Source: Lachnospiraceae bacterium UBA1712 (GTDB lineage Bacteria; Bacillota; Clostridia; Lachnospirales; Lachnospiraceae). Taken from it: a stretch of DNA of 36,278 nucleotides. The notes below the pieces were generated by a model, which made no database searches, was not told where the DNA came from, and saw nothing but the letters and a program-made list of their open reading frames with translations. The position numbers and the translations under genes are program-made. Of this stretch, positions 7,380-15,679 are shown piece by piece. Each line of letters opens with the position of its first letter. Position 1 is the stretch's first letter. The stretch is from assembly GCA_002317175.1 (NCBI GenBank), contig DCJA01000023.1:1-36278 (forward strand). The letters are read 5' to 3'.

Positions 7380-8682
7380 GTTAGTTCAGATAGGGATGCT
7401 TGTAGTATCCCTTTTTGCAGTTACTATACTTGTAATCGTGCTGGCCAGCAATGGTGTGTTTTCTGATGACAACAGCAAATCTGATGCACAGAGGATTACT
7501 CCTGCAGTTGTGGAAAATGCGATTGATGACAGCGTAGATTACTCTGCCTGGATGAATGATGAAACATTCTTTGATGAGAAAAAAATCGGTGATGGCAAGT
7601 ATGAGACTACTAGCCCAAAGGCAGCAACTTATCGAGTATCCACTATCGGTAAAACAATCAGAGTACTGGTATTGGATGAGAAAGGTTCACTGGTAACTGG
7701 GAGAAGATTCAGAGCAGAACTGTCAGACGTCGGGCAGTATAGCGATGATGACCGAGATGGTATCATATATATAGATGATGTATCGCCAGGTGAATACAGC
7801 ATCACGGTTGATAATGTGATTGGTTATGCTTTGCCTGAAAAACCAATTAAGGTTACTGTCAAGGCAAAGATAGAATATAAGGCGCTTGCGGATATATCTT
7901 ATCTGATCAAAACAGAAGCGGATATAGATGCGGCAAAAGAAGATACGGAAGTTATTGATGCCTCTGAAGAGACAACTGGCAATTCTGCAATCAAAACGGT
8001 GGAAGGTGCTGTGTTTGGTATCGATGTATCGAAGCATAATGGCAGTATTGACTGGAACAAGGTTAAAAATGAGGGAGTCAGATTTGCCATTATAAGATGT
8101 GGTTATCGTGGTTCCAAGACTGGGGTAATCGTTGAAGATCCTTGTTTTAGAGACAACATTGAAGGTGCAATCAAAGCAGATATTCCAGTAGGAATATACT
8201 TTTTCACCCAGGCTGTGGATGAGACAGAAGCTGTTGAAGAAGCAAGTGCGGTGCTGAGCCTTATTAAAGGTTATAATATTAGTTATCCAATTTTTGTGGA
8301 TACAGAGTCTGCAGGCGGTAATGGCAGAGCGGACAAGCTTGATGTTCCTACCAGGAGCAAAGTGGTTCAGGCTTTCTGTGAGACAGTCAGAAGCGGTAGT
8401 GCAGGCTATAAGGCGGGAATTTATGCCAGCAAAAACTGGTTTAACAACAGACTGGATATATCAAAACTTTCAGCTGATAACGTTACCTGGCTTGCAGAGT
8501 ATGCAGAAGCACCAAGCTATGCGGGAACCTATCAGATCTGGCAGTACAGTTCCGCAGGCAGAATCCCTGGTATTGAGGGCAGGGTTGATATGAATATGAG
8601 TTATCTGGATACAGATAAAGAAGATAGAACAACTTCCAAGGAGAGTGACGAAGATGGGCAAGATAAAAGTAGAGACATGTGA
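7369..8682 (+). CDS. Second membrane-anchored GH25 lysozyme, embedded between rmlA and rmlC
   Basis: A 437-residue muramidase-like protein. An N-terminal hydrophobic helix (about residues 6-27) without a clear cleavage site should anchor it, with the rest outside the membrane. Residues about 88-194 form a domain homologous to residues 613-733 of the first lysozyme (both contain DDDRDGIIY and a following AAKEDT), with a CnaB-like look (D-G-I-Y-I then PGEYSITV). GH25 begins at about 216; D219 in GIDVSKHN and D311/E313 in FVDTES match the catalytic acids. A charged tail of about 25 residues follows the GH25 fold. The start overlaps rmlA and the end overlaps rmlC, so its dose is tied to dTDP-sugar synthesis. 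It lacks the cytoplasmic half, Pro-rich linker and wall-binding repeats of its paralogue. Confidence 0.92.
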   Translation: MDSKLVQIGMLVVSLFAVTILVIVLASNGVFSDDNSKSDAQRITPAVVENAIDDSVDYSAWMNDETFFDEKKIGDGKYETTSPKAATYRVSTIGKTIRVLVLDEKGSLVTGRRFRAELSDVGQYSDDDRDGIIYIDDVSPGEYSITVDNVIGYALPEKPIKVTVKAKIEYKALADISYLIKTEADIDAAKEDTEVIDASEETTGNSAIKTVEGAVFGIDVSKHNGSIDWNKVKNEGVRFAIIRCGYRGSKTGVIVEDPCFRDNIEGAIKADIPVGIYFFTQAVDETEAVEEASAVLSLIKGYNISYPIFVDTESAGGNGRADKLDVPTRSKVVQAFCETVRSGSAGYKAGIYASKNWFNNRLDISKLSADNVTWLAEYAEAPSYAGTYQIWQYSSAGRIPGIEGRVDMNMSYLDTDKEDRTTSKESDEDGQDKSRDM

Positions 8683-9217
8683 AATTGAAGGCCTTAAGGT
8701 TATTACACCAGAGGTAAGAGGTGACGCTAGAGGTTATTTCATTGAGACATATCAGGCAAATGATTTCAAGGCAGCAGGCATTGACGTTGATTTTGTACAG
8801 GACAATCAGTCTGCTTCCACAAAGAATGTGCTGAGAGGATTACATTTCCAGATTAATTATCCTCAGGATAAGCTTGTCAGGGTTATCAATGGAAAGGTCT
8901 TTGATGTAGCAGTAGATATCAGACCAGGTTCAAAGACATATGGCAAATGGTTTGGAGTAGAGCTTTCTGCAGAAAACAAGAAGCAGTTTTTTGTACCCAA
9001 GGGATTTGCTCATGGATTCTATGTAATGAGTGATTATGCAGAATTCTGTTATAAGGTATCAGACTTCTATCATCCAAACGATGAGGGCGGATTTATGTAC
9101 AATGATCCAGAAATTGGCGTTGAATGGCCATTTGATAATGATACAGAGCTGATTTTATCTGACAAGGACAAATGCCACGGCTCTTTCGCAGATTATAAAA
9201 AAGAGCATAATATATAG
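8654..9217 (+). CDS. rmlC: dTDP-4-dehydrorhamnose 3,5-epimerase RmlC
   Basis: Epimerises C3 and C5 of dTDP-4-keto-6-deoxyglucose to give dTDP-4-keto-L-rhamnose. Cupin-fold enzyme of about 187 residues, normal length. The catalytic region RGLHFQ carries H64, and the downstream FVPKGFAHGFYV matches the family. I start at ATG 8654 because AAGGAGAG (8638-8645) lies eight bases upstream; the in-frame GTG at 8645 is part of that site. The start is 29 bases inside the lysozyme gene, indicating coupled translation. Presence of RmlC after RmlA and RmlB points to L-rhamnose rather than another dTDP-deoxysugar as the product, although the last enzyme, RmlD, is not encoded here. Confidence 0.96.
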   Translation: MGKIKVETCEIEGLKVITPEVRGDARGYFIETYQANDFKAAGIDVDFVQDNQSASTKNVLRGLHFQINYPQDKLVRVINGKVFDVAVDIRPGSKTYGKWFGVELSAENKKQFFVPKGFAHGFYVMSDYAEFCYKVSDFYHPNDEGGFMYNDPEIGVEWPFDNDTELILSDKDKCHGSFADYKKEHNI

Positions 9218-9230
9218 ACCGGAATAGTAT

Positions 9231-10238
9231 ATGAGAAGAAACAAAGCCAGATTTGGCGTAACCAAACCTGTGGGAATAGCGATTTTTTCGGCGCTTATGC
9301 TTGCCATGGCACTGATAATTGGTATACATCATAATCCACTTGCCAATCCCCAGGATGAATTGACCAAGAAAATAATAGCAATAGTGATTATAGCAGCGGC
9401 TGAGATAGCCTTTGTACTTCTGTATGACAAGGTTACGGTGCTACCTGTAGAACTATGGATGAACAGGCATCTGATATGGAAGCTGGCTAAAAACGACTTT
9501 AAGAAGCGTTATGCAGGTTCGTATTTAGGAGCAGTATGGGCCATGGTTCAGCCAGTAGTCACAGTAATCATGTATTACATAGTATTTGATGTAATCATGG
9601 GAGCAAGTGACCAGGTCGGTGCCAGAGCTACCAATATTCCGTACGTGCTGTTTCTAACAGCAGGACTGGTGCCCTGGTTCTATTTTACTGAGGCACTTAA
9701 CAACGGTACTCAGGCCCTTATTGAATATTCTTATCTCGTAAAAAAAGTAGTGTTTAAGATAAGCATACTGCCTATTATTAAGGTAATTGCTGCAACCTTT
9801 ATTCATATCTTCTTCGTGATTATTATGATGGTGATTGCGGCTATCTATGGTTTCTACCCTACTGTCTATACGATACAGATTGTGTATTACAGTGCATGTA
9901 CCTTTATTTTTGTGCTTGCTTTGTGTTATTCGACCTGTGCTATCATGGTATTTTTTAAGGATATTGCCCAGATTATCAATATTCTTCTTCAGATAGGAAT
10001 GTGGGCTACACCTATTCTTTGGAATGTGTCCGCATTTGATCCAAAGATACAGAGCTATGTGAAGATTAATCCACTAGTGTATATCGTTGAAGGATACAGA
10101 AGTGCCATTTGTGAGAGACAGTGGTTCTTTGAGGATTTCTATTCCACAATGTATTTCTGGATATTTACTGTAGTATTGTTTGGTATTGGTTGTCTGATAT
10201 TTAAGAGACTGAAGCCGCATTTTGCGGACGTATTGTAA
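9231..10238 (+). CDS. wzm: ABC-2 type polysaccharide exporter permease (Wzm/TagG-like) with extra N-terminal helices
   Basis: Membrane subunit of an ABC exporter for lipid-linked polysaccharide. The ABC-2 core begins near residue 80 with the typical amphipathic entry (LIWKLAKNDFKKRYAGSYLG) and continues through six helices, with the conserved YSYLVKKVVFK coupling region. At 335 residues it is about 65-75 longer than usual; the extra part is at the N-terminus and contains two additional hydrophobic helices (about residues 11-31 and 46-64). The ATPase gene follows four bases after the stop. Export of a rhamnose-containing chain is inferred from the rml genes upstream and the glycosyltransferases downstream; teichoic-acid export is an alternative, but no teichoic-acid synthesis gene is nearby. 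Confidence 0.9.
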   Translation: MRRNKARFGVTKPVGIAIFSALMLAMALIIGIHHNPLANPQDELTKKIIAIVIIAAAEIAFVLLYDKVTVLPVELWMNRHLIWKLAKNDFKKRYAGSYLGAVWAMVQPVVTVIMYYIVFDVIMGASDQVGARATNIPYVLFLTAGLVPWFYFTEALNNGTQALIEYSYLVKKVVFKISILPIIKVIAATFIHIFFVIIMMVIAAIYGFYPTVYTIQIVYYSACTFIFVLALCYSTCAIMVFFKDIAQIINILLQIGMWATPILWNVSAFDPKIQSYVKINPLVYIVEGYRSAICERQWFFEDFYSTMYFWIFTVVLFGIGCLIFKRLKPHFADVL

Positions 10239-10242
10239 GGAT

Positions 10243-11520
10243 ATGGCTGAGAAAAACTTGGAAAATGTTGCCATTAGGGCAGAAAATATAACAAAGATAT
10301 ATAAGCTGTATGATAAGCCATCTGACAGAATGAAGGAAGCACTTGGGCTTAGCAGAAAGTGTAAGCATAAGGAACATTATGCCCTTACAGATGTGGATTT
10401 GACCATTTACAAAGGCGAAACTGTAGGCATTATTGGTACCAATGGTTCAGGTAAATCTACCATTTTGAAGATTATTACAGGAGTCTTGAACCCCAGCAAG
10501 GGAGATATGCTTGTAAATGGACGTATCAGTGCCCTTTTGGAATTGGGCGCGGGCTTCAATATGGAATATAACGGTATTGAAAATGTGTATCTCAATGGAA
10601 CCATGATGGGCTTCTCTGAGAAAGAAATAGATGAAAAACTTCAGGATATACTTGATTTTGCTGATATTGGAGATTACGTATATCAGCCTTGCAAGACTTA
10701 TTCGAGTGGTATGTTTGTAAGACTGGCTTTTGCGGTAGCTATTAATATTGAGCCTGAGATTCTTATAGTCGATGAAGCTCTTTCGGTAGGAGATGTATTC
10801 TTCCAGGCAAAATGTTATCACAAATTTGAAGAATTCAAGGCCGCTGGAAAGACTATTATATTTGTTAGTCATGATTTGAGCTCAATTGCCAAGTACTGTG
10901 ACAGGGTAGTGCTTCTTAATAAGGGAGTAAAGCTGGGTGAAGGTTCACCTAAGGAGATGATAGATGCTTACAAGAAGGTACTTGTAGGGCAGTATCAGGT
11001 TCCTGATTCAGATGATAATAATCTTTTGGATGATGCTGAGATTAAGGCCAAGGTGTCTATGATGGGTGGCATCAACCCGGATGTTATTGAATATGGGACC
11101 GGTGCTGCAAAGATTACAGATTACTATGTTACAGATAAAAATGGAACAGTAACAACTGCTGTTATTAAGGGTGAGGAATGGACTCTTCATTACACAGTTG
11201 AGTTTACTGAGGATATAAAAGCTCCTATTTTTGCATTTACTGTTAAAAATATAAGGGGTACTGAGATAACTGGAACTAATTCAATGTTTGAAAAGGCTTT
11301 CCTTGATGGCGTTAAGGCTGGTAGCAGGAAGAAAGTAAGCTTTAAACAGCGTATGGATTTGCAGGGAGGTGAGTACCTGCTTAGTCTTGGAGTTACAGGC
11401 TATGAAGAGGACAAATTCCAGGTTTATCACAGACTGTATGATGTTTTGAATATTACCGTAGTGTCTGATAAAGATACTGTGGGTTACTATGATATGAATT
11501 CCAGGGTAGTAGTTGAATAG
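10243..11520 (+). CDS. wzt: ABC exporter ATPase with C-terminal cargo-recognition-like domain (Wzt-like)
   Basis: Energises the permease encoded just upstream. The N-terminal nucleotide-binding domain has Walker A GTNGSGKS at about 65-72, the degenerate signature YSSGM typical of Wzt/TagH, and Walker B ILIVDEALSVGD. After about residue 270 comes a beta-rich domain of about 150 residues, beginning near the segment TGAAKITDYYV; it matches the Wzt C-terminal domain pattern (a jelly-roll that in E. coli O8/O9a binds the modified chain end). I start at ATG 10243 with AAGG just upstream; a TTG at 10222 would overlap wzm and has no supporting site. The next gene, a methyltransferase-kinase fusion, is what one expects if the C-terminal domain reads a terminal modification. 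Confidence 0.93.
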   Translation: MAEKNLENVAIRAENITKIYKLYDKPSDRMKEALGLSRKCKHKEHYALTDVDLTIYKGETVGIIGTNGSGKSTILKIITGVLNPSKGDMLVNGRISALLELGAGFNMEYNGIENVYLNGTMMGFSEKEIDEKLQDILDFADIGDYVYQPCKTYSSGMFVRLAFAVAINIEPEILIVDEALSVGDVFFQAKCYHKFEEFKAAGKTIIFVSHDLSSIAKYCDRVVLLNKGVKLGEGSPKEMIDAYKKVLVGQYQVPDSDDNNLLDDAEIKAKVSMMGGINPDVIEYGTGAAKITDYYVTDKNGTVTTAVIKGEEWTLHYTVEFTEDIKAPIFAFTVKNIRGTEITGTNSMFEKAFLDGVKAGSRKKVSFKQRMDLQGGEYLLSLGVTGYEEDKFQVYHRLYDVLNITVVSDKDTVGYYDMNSRVVVE

Positions 11521-11528
11521 GACAAAGT

Positions 11529-13601
11529 ATGGAACTTAGAGAACAGATTGGAAAAATTACATTAGACTATAGCAAATATCCGGGAGAAGACTATTACTGT
11601 GATGGTGCTATAGAAGATACAATGCTTGATATTGCTAAAAACTTCGCTAAGGTTGAATATCCAAGGATAATTGAAGAATATGCTAACTGGCCGGTTATGT
11701 ATCATTTTTCTTCGCAAAGAGAGAATATTGTGGACTGGATACCTATGGATAAGAGTGCGAAGGTGCTGGAAATAGGATCAGGCTGTGGAGCAATAACAGG
11801 AGCATTGTCCAGAAAAGCGGGCGAAGTTACCTGCGTTGAATTATCCAAAAAGAGAAGTCTGATTAATGCATACCGTAATCAGGATTGTGACAATGTTACT
11901 ATTCGTGTAGGCAATTTTAAAGATATTGAACCAGAACTTGATACTGACTATGACTATTGTCTTCTTATTGGTGTTTTTGAGTACGGCCAGAGCTATATGG
12001 GCGGTGATACACCATATGAAGACTTTCTTAAAATAATCAGAAAACACGCAAAAGCTGGTGGACGTGTAGTTATTGCTATTGAGAACAAAACAGGACTCAA
12101 ATACTGGGCTGGCTGCAGGGAAGACCATGTAGGCAGTTTCTTTAAGAGCCTTGAAGGATACCAGCCTAAGGATGGAGTGAAAACCTTCTCAAAGAAGGGG
12201 CTAAATAGAATATTTGAGAGCTGTGGTGAGAGTAAAGTTAATTTTTACTATCCTTATCCAGATTATAAATTTATGAATACTTTGTTTTCAGATGACAGAC
12301 TTCCTAAAAAAGGTGAGTTGTGCCTGAACAGTCGTAATTTTGACAGAGACAGAGTGCTATTGTTTGACGAGAAAGCTGTTTTTGATGAAATTCTAGAGGA
12401 TGGGGATTTCGATAGATACTCCAACTCATATTTAATCGTACTTGGGGATGATGTAGAGACGGAATACGTACGTTATTCCAATGACAGAGCAGACGAATAC
12501 AAGGTATGTACAGAACTGCTTAATATTTCTGGAAACAGAATTATTAAAAAGCGTGCTCTTGCAAAGAGCGGCGAGGCGCATATACAGGCCATGAGAACTC
12601 ATTTTGAAGGCTTGCATAAGGCTTATATGAATACAGGCTTGAACATATGCCCCTGCAAGCTGACCGAGGACGGAAGAAGTGTGGTGTTCCCATATATTAA
12701 GGGAAGACAGCTTTCTGAACTGATGGACGAGTGCCTGGATAAAGCTGATGCAGAAGGCTTTAAGACCTTATTTGATGAGTATGTAAAGCACATTTCGTCT
12801 GCAAAAGATGCTCAGATTGCAGATATGGATCTGGTGTTTTCTAATATTCTGATTGATGGTAAAGATTGGACAGCCATTGATTATGAGTGGGTTGAGGAGA
12901 AGCATGTAGAGCCTAAAGAACTGGCATTCAGAGCTTTGTACTGCTATATGCTGGAAGATGAAAATCGAGTAATATTAAATTACGATTCAATAATTAAAGA
13001 GCTTGGAATTACAGTTGATGAGGAACAGGGCTATAGAGAAAGAGAAGCTTTGTTCCAAAAAGAAGTGACTGGCAAATACAAATCAATGGGGGAACTTCGT
13101 GAGCTTATTGGCGGTAAGATACTTTCTCTGGAAAAGAGTATAAGTGACGCTGGTCTTGAGGCAAGCAGGCGTAAAATACGTATATATCTGGACCTGGGAA
13201 AGGGCTTCAATGAGGAGGATGCCTATTATCTTGAGGAAAGCTATGATTCGGAAGGCTTTGTGGAGTTTGCAATCGACTTTCCTTCAAATACCTGTAAGGT
13301 CAGAATAGATCCAGCTCAGGACTATGCAATCAGCTATATTGATAATATTAGTTTCAATGGACGTGCAATTGATATCAAAGATAACAAAAGAGTATATATC
13401 AATGGCAAGAAACTTAAGGATTCAGCAAGCCAGGGGATAACTGCTGTATTCTTTAATGACGACCCTAACATAGTTGTTGAGGTATCGGATATGGTCAGAA
13501 GTACTGGCAACACCATGCTCGTTAGCATGAAGACTTCCCTTTTGAAGGGAGAAATGGTGGAGAATCTTGCTGGCAATCTTAAAAGGATGATTAGACTGTA
13601 A
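11529..13601 (+). CDS. Methyltransferase-kinase fusion, candidate chain-terminating cap enzyme (WbdD-like)
   Basis: A 690-residue soluble protein with three parts. Residues about 1-270 are a class I SAM methyltransferase (motif I VLEIGSGCGAITGAL with E81). Residues about 300-500 look like a protein-kinase-fold phosphotransferase: K340/K341 in RIIKKRAL as the ATP lysine, hinge-like FPYIKGRQL, catalytic loop DMDLVFSN with D434 and N439 in HRDLKPEN spacing, and D451 in IDYEW in place of DFG. Residues about 500-555 are helical, and about 560-690 form a beta-rich domain resembling the C-terminal domain of GT2 enzymes in this locus. In E. coli O8/O9a, WbdD joins a methyltransferase and a kinase to cap and so terminate the O-chain. 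Position directly after wzt supports that role, but substrate and reaction order are inference. The stop overlaps the next ATG (TAATG). Confidence 0.75.
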   Translation: MELREQIGKITLDYSKYPGEDYYCDGAIEDTMLDIAKNFAKVEYPRIIEEYANWPVMYHFSSQRENIVDWIPMDKSAKVLEIGSGCGAITGALSRKAGEVTCVELSKKRSLINAYRNQDCDNVTIRVGNFKDIEPELDTDYDYCLLIGVFEYGQSYMGGDTPYEDFLKIIRKHAKAGGRVVIAIENKTGLKYWAGCREDHVGSFFKSLEGYQPKDGVKTFSKKGLNRIFESCGESKVNFYYPYPDYKFMNTLFSDDRLPKKGELCLNSRNFDRDRVLLFDEKAVFDEILEDGDFDRYSNSYLIVLGDDVETEYVRYSNDRADEYKVCTELLNISGNRIIKKRALAKSGEAHIQAMRTHFEGLHKAYMNTGLNICPCKLTEDGRSVVFPYIKGRQLSELMDECLDKADAEGFKTLFDEYVKHISSAKDAQIADMDLVFSNILIDGKDWTAIDYEWVEEKHVEPKELAFRALYCYMLEDENRVILNYDSIIKELGITVDEEQGYREREALFQKEVTGKYKSMGELRELIGGKILSLEKSISDAGLEASRRKIRIYLDLGKGFNEEDAYYLEESYDSEGFVEFAIDFPSNTCKVRIDPAQDYAISYIDNISFNGRAIDIKDNKRVYINGKKLKDSASQGITAVFFNDDPNIVVEVSDMVRSTGNTMLVSMKTSLLKGEMVENLAGNLKRMIRL

Positions 13602-15580
13602 TGGGATTTGTTAAGGAACTGATAAAGGCACCTATAGAAAGAAAACTTTATACAGAATATTTTACTAATCTTGAGTATTCATATTTTCCATATGATGATT
13701 TTGCACGTGTCAGAGAATCTGCAATTATCAAATCCTTCTGTGTTAGCAAAGAAGAGGCGGATTCAAAGACAACTGTTATAGAATATAAGCAGCTTGAAGA
13801 GGGCTATATGCTTGAAGGTCTGGATACAGATTATGTGATATTTGTATCAGACAGGGCAGGGCTGGATAAGTATGCAGCTCAGGCGGTAGTAGACTATTAT
13901 TTTGCCAATCCTGATGTGCTGGTTATTTATGGTGACGAGGACGAGTATAACAGCAATGAAACTGTACGAATGAATCCTTGGTTTAAGCCGGACTGGTCTC
14001 CTGATACATTGCTGGATTATATGTATTTGGGCAATGTTGTTGCTGTAAAGAGCTCAGCCTTAAAGATGATTTCCCAATATAGTAATATATATGATTTGAT
14101 ATTGAGCCTGACTCTGGGAATTAAGGGCTCGCAGATAGCTCATCTGGACTACGCATTATATCACAGTCATTATTTAAAAAAGCTATTTGACGGAAAAGAA
14201 TACAAAGAAATTAAAGAAGGTTTTTCAAAGGCTTGTCAAACTATCAGCAATGACCATATAGGGGTATCCATTGTTATACCTTCAAAGGATAATCCTGACC
14301 TGCTTAAAAAGTGTATAACTTCAGTATTTAAGCACACTAAGGCTATTAATTACGAGATTATTATCGTGGATAATGGCAGTAGCGATGATAATAAATGCAA
14401 AATAGAGGGGATGCTGGAAGAATTAAAACAAGATTTAGTATCTTGTGAATATGTGGAAAACGCCGTGGATAATATAGGTCTAAAGTATCTATATAATCCT
14501 CAGCCTTTCAATTTCTCACGTATGTGTAACCAGGGAGCGAAGGCTTCTGAGGGCAATTTCCTGCTTTTCCTCAATGATGATATAGAGATCCGAGAGGGAA
14601 TGTGGCTTTCAAAGATGTTGGCAGTGGCGTCAAGAGCACATACTGGTGCTGTTGGTGCAAAATTGTATTATCCAGAATCAATGATGATTCAGCATGCAGG
14701 CATCAGCAATCTCAGACTTGGACCGGTTCACAAGCTGCAGTTTAAGGATGATAATGCTCATTATTATATGGATCTGAATAATGGAGTACATAACTGTATT
14801 GCTGTTACAGGTGCATGCCTTTTGATAGACAAGAATAAATTTGATGAAGTAGGCGGTTTCTGCGAAGAACTTGAAGTTGCGTTTAATGATGTGGACCTGT
14901 GCTTCAGACTTTATGAAAGTGGCTATCATAATGCAGTCTGCAACAACACACATCTCTGGCATTATGAATCTTTGAGCAGAGGACAGGATTCGAGTCAGGA
15001 AAAGCTTGAAAGACTTGCAGAGGAAAGAAATCTTCTTTATGAGAGACATCCTCTTCTTTACGCCCAGGATCCATACTACTCTGATTGCATGAGTACAGAT
15101 ATTCTTGATACCAATTACTCATTTATCTATGAATACGATTACAGAGATGTTATTCAGGATGCCGAAATTGTTCCATTTAAGAAGAAAATAAAGGATAACT
15201 GGAACAATGAGTGTCTGATGACCAGCCTTGAATATGTGGGTGATTTTGCTAAATTTGAGGATAACAGGAATAGCTCCAAGAAATACGCGCTTATAGCCGG
15301 TTATGCCTTTGTGGCGGGAAGTGATAATGCACTGTTTAACAGAAGTATTATTCTTAAAGGTGAGAATAACAGCTTTAGAATAGATACGGTTCCTGTATAC
15401 AGACCTGATTTGGAGATGAATCTTGATCCTGAGGAGTATGCATTACTGTGTGGCTTTTGCGTTAAAATTAACCTTAAAAAGCTTCCGCCTGATAATTACA
15501 GGGTGGCAATACTGGCTGAATGTGGAAGCTCAAGATTAAAGCTTTATTCTGAAAGTAATAAGTATATCAGGGTAAAGTAG
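13601..15580 (+). CDS. Family 2 glycosyltransferase with degenerate first GT domain, intact second GT domain and C-terminal beta domain
   Basis: A 659-residue cytoplasmic GT2 protein, probably adding rhamnose or another sugar to the growing chain. Residues about 45-205 align with the first domain of the double glycosyltransferase at 15676 (shared DYV/IxF, Y-x-DED and FKPDWSPD), but the usual DHDD metal motif is replaced by SDRA (residues 83-86) and the opening nucleotide-binding strand is missing. A complete GT2 domain runs from about 221 (VSIVIPSKDNPDLL) to about 460, with FLNDDIE, a VGAVGAKL-type strand (GAVGAKL) and FNDVDLCFR. From about 561 to the end there is a beta-rich accessory domain. 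Its start overlaps the previous stop. Only the second catalytic domain is expected to be active. Confidence 0.88.
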   Translation: MGFVKELIKAPIERKLYTEYFTNLEYSYFPYDDFARVRESAIIKSFCVSKEEADSKTTVIEYKQLEEGYMLEGLDTDYVIFVSDRAGLDKYAAQAVVDYYFANPDVLVIYGDEDEYNSNETVRMNPWFKPDWSPDTLLDYMYLGNVVAVKSSALKMISQYSNIYDLILSLTLGIKGSQIAHLDYALYHSHYLKKLFDGKEYKEIKEGFSKACQTISNDHIGVSIVIPSKDNPDLLKKCITSVFKHTKAINYEIIIVDNGSSDDNKCKIEGMLEELKQDLVSCEYVENAVDNIGLKYLYNPQPFNFSRMCNQGAKASEGNFLLFLNDDIEIREGMWLSKMLAVASRAHTGAVGAKLYYPESMMIQHAGISNLRLGPVHKLQFKDDNAHYYMDLNNGVHNCIAVTGACLLIDKNKFDEVGGFCEELEVAFNDVDLCFRLYESGYHNAVCNNTHLWHYESLSRGQDSSQEKLERLAEERNLLYERHPLLYAQDPYYSDCMSTDILDTNYSFIYEYDYRDVIQDAEIVPFKKKIKDNWNNECLMTSLEYVGDFAKFEDNRNSSKKYALIAGYAFVAGSDNALFNRSIILKGENNSFRIDTVPVYRPDLEMNLDPEEYALLCGFCVKINLKKLPPDNYRVAILAECGSSRLKLYSESNKYIRVK

Positions 15581-15587
15581 ATAGAAT

Positions 15588-15679
15588 AGATTAATGTTTT
15601 CATTAAAAATAACGAGTGAATGATCATTATTATTAAGAGTAACAAATAGATTACTATTCTCATTAAGGATAACAAATGA
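15588..15679 (+). repeat. Three tandem imperfect 30-base repeats in the leader of the next glycosyltransferase gene
   Basis: Units start at 15588, 15618 and 15648 with a 30-base period. Unit 1 and unit 3 agree at 25 of 32 positions by hand count; unit 2 and unit 3 agree at 21 of 32. The shared core is CATTAA followed by NATAACNAATGA-like sequence. In unit 3 the core is AAGGATAACAAATGA, which is the actual ribosome binding site and start codon of the following gene; the other two units carry decayed versions of it. Confidence 0.7.
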
